A DNA stretch of 64,000 nt from Zopfochytrium polystomum (lineage: Eukaryota; Chytridiomycota; Chytridiomycetes; Chytridiales; Chytridiaceae). Of the stretch, positions 10,363-21,631 are shown piece by piece; position 1 is the stretch's first letter, and each line of letters starts with the position of its first letter. The notes beneath the pieces were generated by a model, which was given only the letters and a program-made list of their open reading frames with translations, searched no databases and was not told the origin of the DNA. The stretch is taken from NCBI GenBank assembly GCA_025765615.1, contig JAIVFJ010000111.1:151305-215304 (forward strand). The letters are read 5' to 3'. A program made the translations under genes and the position numbers.

Positions 10363-11118
10363 TCAATGCGGGAGATCACCAAGCGTACAATCCGTCCTTG
10401 TGGATAAACTTGCCGACGTCGGCGTCCCTCTTGCCCTGTACGACGGACTGGATAGTCGCCGCGTCTCTGAGCTGAGCGCGCCGCGCGACTCGGCCAAAGC
10501 GCGGCCTTGTTCCCCGCCCAAGTTGGTGACGACGTATCCGGGGCACATGGCCCACACCTTGCATCCCCAGCCCGCAAACTCGCGGTGGTGGTACGCGGCC
10601 AGCATGTTGAGCGCGGCCTTGCTCATGCGGTACGCGAGGGCAAAGACGCCAAAGCTCCACGAGTGTGGGTCGCCGATGGACCCGAGCTCGCTCGTCACGT
10701 ACAGGAGCCGCGGGTCCGAGGATTTTTGGAGGAGCGGGACGAACGCGTCGGTCACGAGCGCCGGGCCGGTCGAGTTGGTCGCGAACGTGTCGCGCAGCTG
10801 CGTCGCGAGGTCCGCAGACGCCGTGTACATGCCGGCGTTGTTGATTAGCATGTCGACGCGGCCGATCTCGGCGGCGACCTGGTCCGCGGCGGCGCGGACG
10901 GATGCCGGGTCCGTGACGTCAATGCGGACGAGGGTGAGCGGGGCGGCGGTGGACCCGCGGGCGCGGATGTCGGCGACGGCCTTTTGGCCCTTTTCGAGGG
11001 AGCGGACGCCCAGCACGACGTGGTAGCGGGCGTCGGGTGCGGAGGCGAGGAGGGCGGCGGTGTCGAAGCCGATGCCGCTGTTTGCGCCCGTGATAAGGAC
11101 CACGGTCTTGGTTGACAT
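10363..11118 (-). CDS. Short-chain dehydrogenase, copy A (C-terminal frameshift)
   Basis: Start at 11118 (MSTKTVVLITGANSGIG). It has the classical SDR Rossmann motif TGANSGIG, the NNAG motif, a Ser in YVTSELGS and the catalytic YRMSK. It is a close paralogue of the plus-strand gene at 12287-13078. Relative to that copy, four bases (AGCG) are missing near plus position 10462, after SRGALSSET. The last 30 residues are therefore read in a different frame and end at 10363 instead of about 10376. The catalytic core is unaffected, so the enzyme might still fold, but the copy B tail (DVGKFIHKDGVYAW) is lost. Substrate unknown; the family reduces or oxidises small carbonyl or alcohol compounds with NAD(P)H. 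Confidence 0.8.
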   Translation of the reverse strand: MSTKTVVLITGANSGIGFDTAALLASAPDARYHVVLGVRSLEKGQKAVADIRARGSTAAPLTLVRIDVTDPASVRAAADQVAAEIGRVDMLINNAGMYTASADLATQLRDTFATNSTGPALVTDAFVPLLQKSSDPRLLYVTSELGSIGDPHSWSFGVFALAYRMSKAALNMLAAYHHREFAGWGCKVWAMCPGYVVTNLGGEQGRALAESRGALSSETRRLSSPSYRARGTPTSASLSTRTDCTLGDLPH

Positions 11119-12085
11119 TTGCGAAGGAGGGAGAGAGAGAGTGAGAGAGAGAGAGAGTGTGTGTGTGTGTGAGTGAGTGAGTGAGTGAGTGAGAGAGAAT
11201 GCGGGTGCCCCGTGTGTGAGAGTGTGTGTGAATGCGATTTTCGCGGGACGGCTCAATTTAAAGGCCTCGTTCTCCTCGTGTTAGTGTCCGGCCTTGGGGC
11301 CAAAACAAACTGAGAGACTTGTCCGAGGGGCGGATCAAGTGCGGAAAAATTGGGGAAAACAACACGCCAAAGACACAACAAACAGCTCACGCGCGATGGG
11401 CATGGCGGGGGGGTGGTCAAAAATCAAGCAAACTGCCCTATTTTTCCAATTTTGCCGTGGAGTGGGGTGGGGACAGAGAAATTTACTTTTTATGCATCCT
11501 TTGTCTTTTCTTTTTTCTTCTATTTGTTTTCTTCAAGTCTGGTCAAAAAAAATGTCAGTGCCACCCACGGTTTGGCCCACTTGCTCCAGAAAACACCAGC
11601 CGCCATGAAATCGACTTTCCACATTGAAGGGGCTGTCGGAGAGCAGCGTGCCACATTGATCGATGGCGCGCCCTGAAAAACGGCGACACGCCCAACTTCC
11701 ATAATTCCATCAAATACGAAAATGGGGCGTGTTGCATTTTTCTAGGGCAGCAGGCCCGATCTGGGGTGCAGCCTCGGAATCATTGCAGAAACAGAAAAAA
11801 AGGGTGAAGAACGGAAAACAACGTGGACGACGCCTGCGTGGGGCAAGAAACAGAAAGTAGGGCAAGAAATGAAGGAACAAAAAGAAGAAATCGAAAAAGG
11901 AAAGTGAAGCCATGTGACGAAAGCCAGTTTGTCTTTGTGTAAAATAAAAATAATAAAACCAGACAAACAGGGCAAAACCTCCTTTTCAATGTGATTATTG
12001 TGTTTTTAGGGCAGCCCCCGGGGAAGACAGATGGAGAGAGAGAGGGTGGGAGAGAGAGAGAGAAGAGAGAGAGACAGAGAGTGAG

Positions 12086-12151
<66 letters not shown>

Positions 12152-12286
12152 TTCAGAGCTGACAAATAAACAGTCCCGAAGACTTACCACAACATGCAAT
12201 ACTTTCGAACACACACAAAACACTCACACACACACACACAAAAGTTTCACTAACTCACTCACTCGCTCACTCGCTTTCTCGCGCTT
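11119..12286. promoter_or_regulatory. Shared upstream region of the divergent SDR pair, rich in GA and GT repeats
   Basis: Both SDR genes read outward from this 1.2-kb stretch. A GA/GTGA tract at 11130-11200 lies just upstream of copy A, and a long GA tract at 12028-12149 plus CACA and CTCA repeats (12220-12280) just upstream of copy B. No coding frame is convincing in between. The mirrored microsatellites suggest the pair arose by inverted duplication that included the promoters. Confidence 0.55.
12028..12149. repeat. GA microsatellite upstream of SDR copy B
   Basis: Imperfect then perfect (GA)n about 140 bp before the ATG at 12287. Confidence 0.85.
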
Positions 12287-13078
12287 ATGTCAGCAGCAGC
12301 AGCAGCAGCGGCAGCACCGCCAGCTCAACCAACAACGCCAACAACCGTCGTCTTTATCACGGGCGCCAACAGCGGCATCGGCTTCGACACCGCCGCTCTC
12401 CTCGCCTCCGCACCCGACGCCCGCTATCACATCGTGCTCGGCGTCCGCTCCCTCGAGAAGGGCCAAAAGGCCGTCGCCGACATCCGCGCGCGTGCATCCA
12501 CCGCTGCCCCGCTCTCCCTCGTCCGCATCGACGTAGCCGACCCCGCGTCCGTCCGCGCCGCCGCCGACCAGGTCGCCGCCGAGATCGGCCGCGTCGACGT
12601 GCTGATCAACAACGCCGGCATGGCCGCCATGTCCGGCGACCTCGCCACCAAGCTGCGCGACACGTTCGCCACAAACTCGATAGGCCCCGCGATCGTAACC
12701 GACGCCTTCGCCCCGCTCCTCAAAAAGTCCGCCGACCCCCGCCTCCTCTACGTCTCGAGCTCGCTCGGGTCCATCGGCGACCCCGTCTCGTGGTACCCTG
12801 GGCTGCTCTCGGTGCCTTACCGCATGAGCAAGGCCGCGCTCAACATGCTGGCCGCGTACCACCACCGCGAGTTTGCGGGCTGGGGTTGCAAGGTGTGGGC
12901 CATGTGCCCCGGATACGTCGTCACCAACTTGGGCGGGGAACAAGGCCGTGCTTTGGCCGAGTCGCGCGGCGCGCTCAACTCAGAGACGAGCGCGGCGACT
13001 ATCCAGTCCGTCGTACAGGGCAAGAGGGACGCCGACGTCGGCAAGTTTATCCACAAGGACGGAGTGTACGCTTGGTGA
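12287..13078 (+). CDS. Short-chain dehydrogenase, copy B (intact)
   Basis: A single-exon frame of 263 residues. After an Ala/Pro/Thr-rich start (MSAAAAAAAAPPAQ) come the NAD(P)-binding TGANSGIG, the NNAG motif at the end of strand 4, the catalytic Ser in YVSSSLGS and YRMSK. The pattern is of the retinol-dehydrogenase / WW-oxidoreductase-like classical SDRs; the substrate is unknown. There is no clear signal peptide or membrane helix, so it is probably soluble. The protein is very similar to copy A at 10363-11118 and has an intact tail that copy A lost. Identity is also high at DNA level in the last 150 bp, pointing to recent duplication or gene conversion. Confidence 0.88.
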   Translation: MSAAAAAAAAPPAQPTTPTTVVFITGANSGIGFDTAALLASAPDARYHIVLGVRSLEKGQKAVADIRARASTAAPLSLVRIDVADPASVRAAADQVAAEIGRVDVLINNAGMAAMSGDLATKLRDTFATNSIGPAIVTDAFAPLLKKSADPRLLYVSSSLGSIGDPVSWYPGLLSVPYRMSKAALNMLAAYHHREFAGWGCKVWAMCPGYVVTNLGGEQGRALAESRGALNSETSAATIQSVVQGKRDADVGKFIHKDGVYAW

Positions 13079-13224
13079 TGTCGTGTGACTCGCTAGGTTG
13101 TGGGCGAATGCATGCATATATGTAGCGAGGTGTCGCCTGTTCGAAAAGACCAATACAAATTAAACTGTTCACCGTGCCACTGGACCGCCAACACGATTGC
13201 GAATCATCGCCCAGCGTACGGGCG

Positions 13225-14598
13225 ATGAGCGTCAGCGATCGCGATATTCGCGCTCTCGGCATCCCCGACCTAACATTCAATCGCAGCACTGGCACTGGCG
13301 CTCGCACGCAACCCGGCGATCCCCTCTTCCGCCTGGCCCCCGAGATCGCCCACAGCATCCTTGCATCCATCAGAGATCATCGCGCTCTCGCCACCCTCTG
13401 CTCCGTGTCCAAGCCGTGGTCCGCCGTCGCCTCGCAAGACGCCCACTGGCGGCCATTGTTCCTCGCGCGATGGCGCAGCCCGCGGATGCGAGTGGCACGG
13501 GCGAGCGGGCGACACCAAAACCTCCTTAGCGGCACATATCCCCTCGACTCGGATGCGGGCGGCGGCGGCCTGCCACCCATCGAGCACGTGCCGTGGAAGA
13601 AGCTGTTCGAGTATCGGCTGGCCCTGGAGCGGCGGTGGACGCGCGGCGACCCGGTCACGACCGAGTTCCCGCTCCCGCCCCGCACGCACACGATCCGTCT
13701 CCAATCCAACTACGTGGTCGCGTGCTCCACCAGCGACTACAACCGTCTTGAAGAGAGCCGACTATCGCGCCCTACACACATTCCCTGGGGGCGCCACGAA
13801 AATCGACTCGCGTGGAGAGCTAGTCCTTTCCAGGACGTTGGACAACACGGTCCACCTGCGGAACCTGGCGAGAGGCACCTCCAGGCTGGTGTTGCCCCGT
13901 CACGGCTCTGTTCGCACCCTCGACTGGGTCGGCCCATTCATATTTACTGAATGCCTCCCCGAAGCCAAGGTGTGGGATGCTGCCACTGGTGCCTTGGTGG
14001 CAACCCTTGGGAACCCGGCGTTTAATATATGCAACTGGCGATCCAACGGCGAGAACCTGTTTTCGCTCTCAAGAAACGGCGCCATCCGAATGTGGAATCC
14101 TGCGACTGGAAAGTGCCAGAAAGTGATTGTGAAAGGCAACTCCAATCCATCAACAGGACGAGCTTTCTTTCATATCAGCGGTAACTATATCGCGGTCGAG
14201 TGGATCAACGACGACAATATTTGTGTCTGGGACATTGAGACGGGAGACCTGGTTGCGACTTTCCGTAATGCTGGAATTTCAATTCACATGAACGGAAGTT
14301 GGCTCTACACAATCGGGCAGTTCCAAATTCATATCTGGGACATTGTGACTGGAGCAAAGGTACGGACTTTCTGGGTCCCTCAAGTGACCGCCGAGTTTGA
14401 TCAGGTTGACGGAACGGCCATGTGTTTTTGTGATGGGGTAAGTCAAGGAGGTGGTATCTGTTGCTTTTTTACTCTCCCTCCTGTCTCAAACTGAATTACC
14501 TGTTTAATCAACCACCTTCTTCTTTCTTTCTAAAGATAAGACAAGTAGGAACTATCCTAGAATTTGGTGGTCAGATTGCATACGCCAATTACTTTTGA
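13225..14598 (+). pseudogene. F-box/WD40 protein gene with a one-base frame break
   Basis: The N-terminal frame (MSVSDRDIRALGIPDL from 13225) holds an F-box: LFRLAPEIAHSILASI, CSVSKPWSAVASQDAHWRPLF. Near 13745-13760 the coding frame shifts by one base and continues as WD40-like blades: GELVLSRTLDNTVHLRNL, AKVWDAATGALVATLGN, GAIRMWNPATGKCQ, ICVWDIETGDLVATF and IHIWDIVTGAKVRTFW. An intron at 14438-14535 joins in phase to a last exon ending YANYF at 14598. The total exon length is one base over a multiple of three. F-box/WD40 proteins recruit substrates to SCF ubiquitin ligases. It is either a recent pseudogene or carries a sequencing error. Confidence 0.7.
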
Positions 14599-15687
14599 AG
14601 TGACTATGAACGAACGGTGGAATATATTACGCTTGAAGGAACATGCTATAAACCCGGTCCCATTGGCTGGCAGGCAGGGAATTTGAATTGTGCATCACTT
14701 CGACCTGCAATTCCTTGGCACCTGGCGAGCGCCCTCCTCCCCATATTCAGTGTCAGAATGAGCAGTTCTCCTCATAAAACCTTCCACTCGCAATCCATCG
14801 TAGACCATGATATGTTCTCTTCACTCCCTCTTTCCAACCCACGAATGCGTAGTCTAGCCCATGAAAATCCATCTGCATCCTCTAACTCGCCAGATTGCCA
14901 GAAAGGGAAAAGCAACATTCTCTAAGTGGCGGAAAGACTCCCCTCGAACCACTTTTCTTTCTGTTAGCGGCGCCGGCGAGGCGCTCGTAAGCGCGCTGGG
15001 TGAGGGTGATGGAGCAGCGCATTGCCGGTGTACCAGAACCTCCGCTGTCACGGTTACCGTCCAGCCCCGACCGTTATGCGCCGTGCGGCCCACTTCCACC
15101 GTGCAAGCCTCAACGAAAAAAAAAAAAACGAAGCGGAAAGAGAAAGAAAATCGGTTCAAGGAAGTCTTTCCGTCGCTTTGAGGGGGAGTCTGGATGAAGC
15201 TTATCCGTTCCAGCAAACATGCTTTATTTTGACGTTGTCTTACTCCGCCAACCTGCACGGCAAACACGGCAAACACGCAAATCAAAGACGCGGGGGCAAT
15301 CCCTGCAGTCCGTCGAAGGGCTCGCCGCAGAGAAGGTCGAGTGGAGCGCTCTGAGCGCTCGGACGCGGCGCAACCGGGAAACATGTCCTTGTGGATCTAT
15401 ACAGTATGCGCGCTTGCAGAAGGGGTTGGTGTGGAGGCAAGGAACGCAAGCGAGACATCGAAAGGAGGCGGGTGGGGATGCCGCAGGGTTTCATCATGTG
15501 AGACGATCGGTGGCGATTATTGCCTTATAATACTCAGCTTTAGCTCACTTCTTCCTCACCTTTATTATTTACTGAAACGACAAGACAGCACATACGCCAA
15601 GAAAAAAAACACTGCTTCAAAAACGAAGTAAAAATAACAGACCGCCGTGGCCTAAAACTAGCGCCGCATACCCTGAACATTCATCGC
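14599..15687. other. Intergenic, no gene recognised
   Basis: Several frames are open, but none has a recognisable motif, plausible splice pattern or codon character. It separates the F-box/WD40 gene from the convergent channel gene. Confidence 0.5.
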
Positions 15688-17545
15688 TCACTTTGACCCA
15701 CCGCCACCCTGCTGCTGCCTCTGCCTCGTCCTCGACACCTCCCAGAACGCCGAGCCGACCCCCGCCGGCACCGTCAGCAGCAGCCCGGCAACGCAGACCC
15801 AGGCGCCCACTGAAAACCCGGCCTTGCTGAGCGCGTACACCAGCCCGAACGTGAGCGGGATCGTCAACGGCACGGCCACGCGGAGGAACGCCTGCAGCGC
15901 CGCCGCTTCGGTCGTGAGCTTCCACCTGGGTGGAGGGGTTTTTTTGGCGATGAGGGATTAGGGTTTCTGGGTTGAAGGGGCACGAACGACGCGGTGGTAC
16001 TCACGAGTGCAGCGTGTAGCATGCCGTTGAGGATACAAGCGAAAAGAAAACGTATAAAAACGTTGTGATAATGAAAGCGTCCATGGTTGTCAAGTCTGGC
16101 GTGATCCAAGGGTTGGTTGTGTGAGAGTTTCTAAAAAACAAACCCCTGCAAGGGAAATTGCAAAGATTCGATCTTTTCACGTACACGCCACTTTCGGCAA
16201 CTCCTGAGACACAATGACGTTGAGGGTGACGACGGCGAGCATCAGCGCGATCAGGCCGGTGAAACGCGGCGGGAACTGCGCGGGGGTCGATGAAATAGGT
16301 CGTGCAGCTGACGATGCAGAGCAACGCCATGGGGAGGCTGGAAAAAAAGAGTGACCGACGCGGGGACACGATCAGTTTTGGGGCAAGACGTGGGCGACAA
16401 TACACAGTGTGGAGCTCCATGGAGAGGGTTGTTGGGCTTACATGTATCGGGTGATATACGAAGACGGCACACGGGTGATGGAAAACGAGAAGGTGGCTTC
16501 CCCGGCGCCCGTTGCGTTTGTCGTGTTTGTGTAGGCATCCAACTGAGGCGAAAGGGGCGGGGCTGTGTCAGTGGACTGGGGGTGCAACTGCACTCAGACG
16601 AGCAACATACACTCCAGAGCGACGAAAAGCCATCCGTGGTGAACTGGGTGTCAGACACCTTGAGAGCGAGACGACCGCTGTCGCCCTTGCCGAGGAAGAG
16701 GCTGACCGACAGGGTTTGATTGTCGTACGGGAAACCGCGGAGGCTGTACTTTGAAGAAAACGGCAGCACCAGTTGCTACAACAACAACAACAAAAAAAAG
16801 TACGAATCAGCAAAACTCGTTTCGTTCTCCTCGCTTCGCTACGGGTAACCCCCAACAACGTTTCAAAAAACTCACCCGCGTCCACTGCACGGTTCCCGAG
16901 CCGTCGCCGAGGACGTAAAAGTCCTCAAACACCGGGTTTGGCACGTTTGCGGTGTCGATCGCGAGCTTTGAGAAGTAAATGAACGGCTTCCAGACGAGGT
17001 CGGGGTCGATCTCGAGGGCGGCCGTCGTCGCAAAGTTTGCATTGTCGAACGCGAGGCGGGGATCGATCCAGAAAAGGTTGACCGACATGTCGAGCTTCAA
17101 AAGGTTGGGAAAAAAAAAACCCGGTTGGAACCTTTTTAAGCACACAAAGCGCAAGCGATCCCCAATCAACAGTCCCCCTCCCTCCTTCCCGTTTTCTGCT
17201 CCCACTCACGATGAACGAGCTCGACTTTGGCTCGACCCCGTAGATGCGGTTGACCGTGAGCTCGACAAAGACGGTGGTCGAGGCTCCGTCGGCGACCTCG
17301 CCGGTCGTGGGCGAGACATAGGGCGGGTCCAGCAAGTGGTAGGGCCGTGCGGTGTTGTTCAACAGGTACTGCGTGGCATAGTGGGTCGAGGCGGTGGTGT
17401 TGATGCTGAAGCCTTCGGGCAGCTGCGGCACGGTGGTTGTGGTGGTGGTGGTGGAATTTGCGGGTGCGATGATAGTCTGGGCGCTGCTCGCGAACGATGC
17501 GAATGCGGCCAGAAGGGAGCCTAGCAGCAGGCTGCGGGAGTGCAT
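15688..17545 (-). CDS. Pentameric ligand-gated (Cys-loop-like) ion channel, one-base frame break
   Basis: Seven exons on the minus strand join in phase: 17545-17210, 17094-16876, 16775-16611, 16542-16442, 16337-16187, 16130-16005 and 15925-15688. They give about 444 residues. A signal peptide (MHSRSLLLGSLLAAFASFASS) precedes a ligand-binding domain with family hallmarks: FVELTVNRIYGVEP, NLFWIDPRLAF, LVWKPFIYFSKL and RGFPYDNQTLSVSLF. The two Cys of the Cys-loop are absent. M1 is ILPMALLCIVSCTTYFID, M2 RFTGLIALMLAVVTLNVIV and M3 DAFIITTFLYVFFSLV. Two more hydrophobic segments follow instead of one M4. One extra G lies in the run 16282-16286 between M1 and M2, where the downstream frame reads FPPRFTGL. 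The product would be a plasma-membrane channel; ligand and ion choice are unknown. Confidence 0.8.
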
Positions 17546-17838
17546 GACGGGTTTGGTGGAGAGTGCGTTAGCCTCGCGGCCTCGTAGGAAGGGGGTAGTA
17601 ATGGGGGTCTCGGTGAGGACTAGTGAGCGAGTGAGTGAGTGAGTGGGTGGGTGGTAGTAGTGGTAGCCGAGGCGAAAGAAAGCGGGCAGCGCTACTTGAG
17701 AGTAAGGCTGGCAGGGGTGCGGGTGCGGGTGCGCGGGTCCGTGTTTTCCTTCCTTCCCTGCTTTTTTTTTTTTCTTTTTTATTCTTGAGCGTTGGAACCC
17801 GCAGGCCGGAGACAGAGCCAGAGAGACAGAGATAAACT

Positions 17839-17869
17839 AGACAGACAGACAGAGAGACAGACAGACAGC

Positions 17870-17907
<38 letters not shown>
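17839..17907. repeat. GACA tetranucleotide microsatellite
   Basis: Tandem GACA units with a few interruptions, upstream of the channel gene and beside a longer GA tract. Confidence 0.9.
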
Positions 17908-17910
<3 letters not shown>

Positions 17911-18072
17911 GGCAGAATGACGAGGCCGCGGCAGACAGATCTTTGGATCCATGCAGACAGGGTTGCTGCATCCGAAACTGAGCCCTCGCCCCTGTGTTTT
18001 CATGCATTTGGCAAAATGTGGGGGGAGATCCTCGGATCAATAAAGACAGAGAGAGAAAGAGACAGAACGACA

Positions 18073-18886
<814 letters not shown>

Positions 18887-20276
18887 TCAAACGCTCGAGA
18901 GCGCCTTCTCAACCTTCTCCTCCAGCCCGGCGTGCCTAAGGTTGTCGGGGTGGATGCACCAAATGTTGTAGATCCCGCCCTTGAGCGTCACCGCCTCTGC
19001 CGTCTCCGGGATCGCCCACCGCTTCCCGTACCACCCTTCCTCGCTGCACGAGAACCCGTACCGCTTCAGCAGCACCACCATCTCCTTGGACTTTTTCTCG
19101 CCGCCCATGATCTCCGTCAGCAGATGGTACACCCGGCGGCTGGTGAAGAGCCGCCGCGCCCCCCGCAGCACGTCCAGCTCGAACCCTTCCACGTCCATCT
19201 TCACCGCCCACACGTCCTCGTCGAGGAACGTGTCCAGCGGGTCGATTTGCAACCACTGCCGGAACGGCCGGAGACCGGATGGGTGCGTGTTCGTCTTGTA
19301 GCGCGCGATTTCGAAGGGGTCGCAGGTCACGGTGCCGTCGCCGAGGTTGAAGTCGTCGGAGGAGATGGCGCACGTGGTCGAGGTGGAGCCGAGACCCTGC
19401 GTTGATGATTGAATACAATAAAGTTGGAAAAGAGATATATAGACGAAGGGGGGAAAAGAGATTAGAATCGTTATCGAGAGCCCGAAAGGTGGAAAAACCT
19501 CAATACAGCGAACGACCGCTCACGTTCAAGATGAAAGTCGACTTCTCCATCAGCTGCGGGTGCCGGCACAGCGTCGACATGAAGTGGTGCGCATTCAACA
19601 TTAACGCGTCGATCGACAGCACCCGGTACCCGTACGCCAGCACCGCGACCGAGTGCATCCCCAAGTTCGACCCGACGTCCAAAAACAGCGGGTCCTTCAC
19701 CCCGACCGACTCCGCCTCCACCAGCGCCTGCAGCACCCCGGAGGAGATGTCGCTCTCCCAGCTCCCCGACCCGGCGATCGAGTTGGACACAATGTCCTGG
19801 TCGCCGCCCACCACGTACATACCGACGCCGCCGGACACAACAGGCCGTCGGGACTTGTCCGGGTGGAAGCCGTCGATCTTGAGCGGCACGTACCGCAGCG
19901 TCGTGGTCGAGGGCGGCAGCGGGTAGTACCGCGCGCAGTAGAAGGACTGGCCGAAGCGCGCCTGCGCTTGGTGCTCGGCCGGCGTCGACGCCGCGGGGAG
20001 TGCGTACGAGCTGGGTGCGATATCGACCGACGTGGTGGTGTGGCGGTAGTGGGTCGCTGGAGATCCTGCCGCCGTGGCGAACGGTTTCCCTCTGTCGTCG
20101 TCGTCGTCTCGTGTCGCTTGGTGCCAGAGGAGCACAGAGAGCCCGAGGACGGCAATCAAAGTGACGACCAAGAAGAGGATGCGGAGACTGGATCTGGATT
20201 GCTGCGGGCGAGCAAGCCTGCTGCGGACGTCCGTGAGCAAGTGCTGGAAGCCCTCGCCGATCTTGGAGGTAGCCAT
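18887..20276 (-). CDS. Membrane-anchored FkbM-family methyltransferase
   Basis: Exon 1 (20276-19524) and exon 2 (19396-18887) join in phase 0 across a 127-bp intron with a GTGAGC donor, giving 420 residues. A short cytosolic N-terminus is followed by one transmembrane anchor (ILFLVVTLIAVLGLSVLLW), a type II signal anchor. The SAM-binding motif is FLDVGSNLGMHSVAVLAYG with the acidic end of strand 2 in YRVLSIDAL. The FkbM core continues with FLDEDVWAVKMDVEGFEL, then DVLRGARRLF and LLTEIMG. FkbM enzymes O-methylate sugars and other small hydroxyls. The type II topology suggests a Golgi or secretory-pathway role on glycans, which is inference. A GA/CT tract lies about 60 bp upstream of the start. 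Confidence 0.85.
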
Positions 20277-20345
20277 TTTGTTGTTTTTTTCTTTTAGTGA
20301 AACTCGAACGGAAGGTTGAAGAGGCGAGAGTAGCAGAGAGAGAGA

Positions 20346-20383
<38 letters not shown>

Positions 20384-20691
20384 GTGAGAGTAGGGATTTC
20401 TCTTTTGTGTTGATATATCTATTTTGTGCACTTTTGGCAGTCGACCCGGAGTAGCGGTCTTTTAGATATCCTCTCCCCCACCGCCTCATTGTTTTCCTCG
20501 GGCTGTTTTTATAATAGACCGGAGTCACCAGACTGGTATCCACCTTCTGTGGCGCGGAAATTTTATTTTCAAAAGTGGGTGCAGAGTGTGGACGGTCCAC
20601 AGTGTAGTGTTTTAGTTGAAAAATAAGACCTGCTGCAGCAATGAATCACGTTGAGCATGAATTTTCATTTCATTTTAATTTAATTAATTTT

Positions 20692-20693
<2 letters not shown>

Positions 20694-20729
<36 letters not shown>
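20694..20729. repeat. 36-base poly(T) run
   Basis: Uninterrupted T homopolymer preceded by an AT-rich TTTAATTAATTTTAA stretch. Confidence 0.85.
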
Positions 20730-20730
<1 letters not shown>

Positions 20731-20909
20731 TTTCGGTCGCTCGATATCTGTCCACGGAAGAAACGCGGAGGAGGGTTTGGATACCAAACAAAAAAAAAAA
20801 AAAATTAGAGAGAGAGTGAGCTAAAGCACCACTGCCGCGGCTCACCCAGACTGCCAGTCAGAGCTTCCCCGCCGGAAGAGCCAAATAGAGGCGATGTCCG
20901 AAGCCGCGG

Positions 20910-20910
<1 letters not shown>

Positions 20911-20952
<42 letters not shown>
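20911..20952. repeat. 42-base poly(T) run
   Basis: The longest homopolymer in the window; lengths of such runs are uncertain in any assembly. Confidence 0.85.
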
Positions 20953-21065
20953 CTAGCTTTGCGCCGACCGTGTTTATTGTTTTCCCTCAGGGTATAAACA
21001 GGACGACGAGGCGGGGGAAAATAAATTGCGGGGATGGTGGCTGGGCTGTGGCGGTGACCGATCGC

Positions 21066-21113
21066 GTTTTGTGTGTTTTGTGTTTTGTGTTTTGTGTTTT
21101 GTATTTTGTGTTT
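21066..21113 (+). repeat. TGTTTTG short tandem repeat
   Basis: Seven-base unit repeated about six times with small changes. Confidence 0.8.
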
Positions 21114-21631
21114 CTTTCACATAACGTCCTGGATACTTTCTCATCGTCGATGAGTGTGTGCAAACGTGTCCGCCCTCTGCCGCCCCTCCTGAAAGAAGGC
21201 AATTATGGCCCACGTTCCGATTCGAATTCGGCAAAATGTTTATTTTAGATTTTGAAGGCCCCTCAACATTGTTTTCATGGCCATCTTCGGATGGGCGCGA
21301 AATGCATCTCGGCGAAGGTCGGTGTTGAAAATCGTCGTGGGGACGCAAAAAGGTTTGGCAGCTTACAGTTGCCTCCCCGCCACCTCACGGAGGAGTATAT
21401 TAATCTCCTCGCGAAAGGGTGATAGATCATTGGGAACATTGGAATCGACAACGCCAGGCTTCCGCCTTGGGGCCGGCGTCGGCAAAGTTCTCTGTTTGGT
21501 CTCGGGCGACGCTGATTTCGCAGGCTTAAACAGCAAGGAGACAAGAGAACAGACAAACGCTGAACCGTAAAGCATACAACCAGGAAAATTCAAAAAGCGT
21601 TGACGAACCCGGCTCGAAAGAGAAAACCGCC

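Larger units (their letters stand above)
20277..21631. other. Repeat-rich intergenic region with long T runs
   Basis: It holds a GA tract (20336-20390), T runs at 20694-20729 (36) and 20911-20952 (42), an A run near 20789-20803 and a TGTTTTG repeat at 21066-21113. No coding frame is supported. Confidence 0.7.

Noticed and set aside
14854..15384. Open frame of 176 codons on the minus strand
   Set aside because: Composition is low complexity, it crosses an A/T homopolymer, and no motif or splice context supports it.
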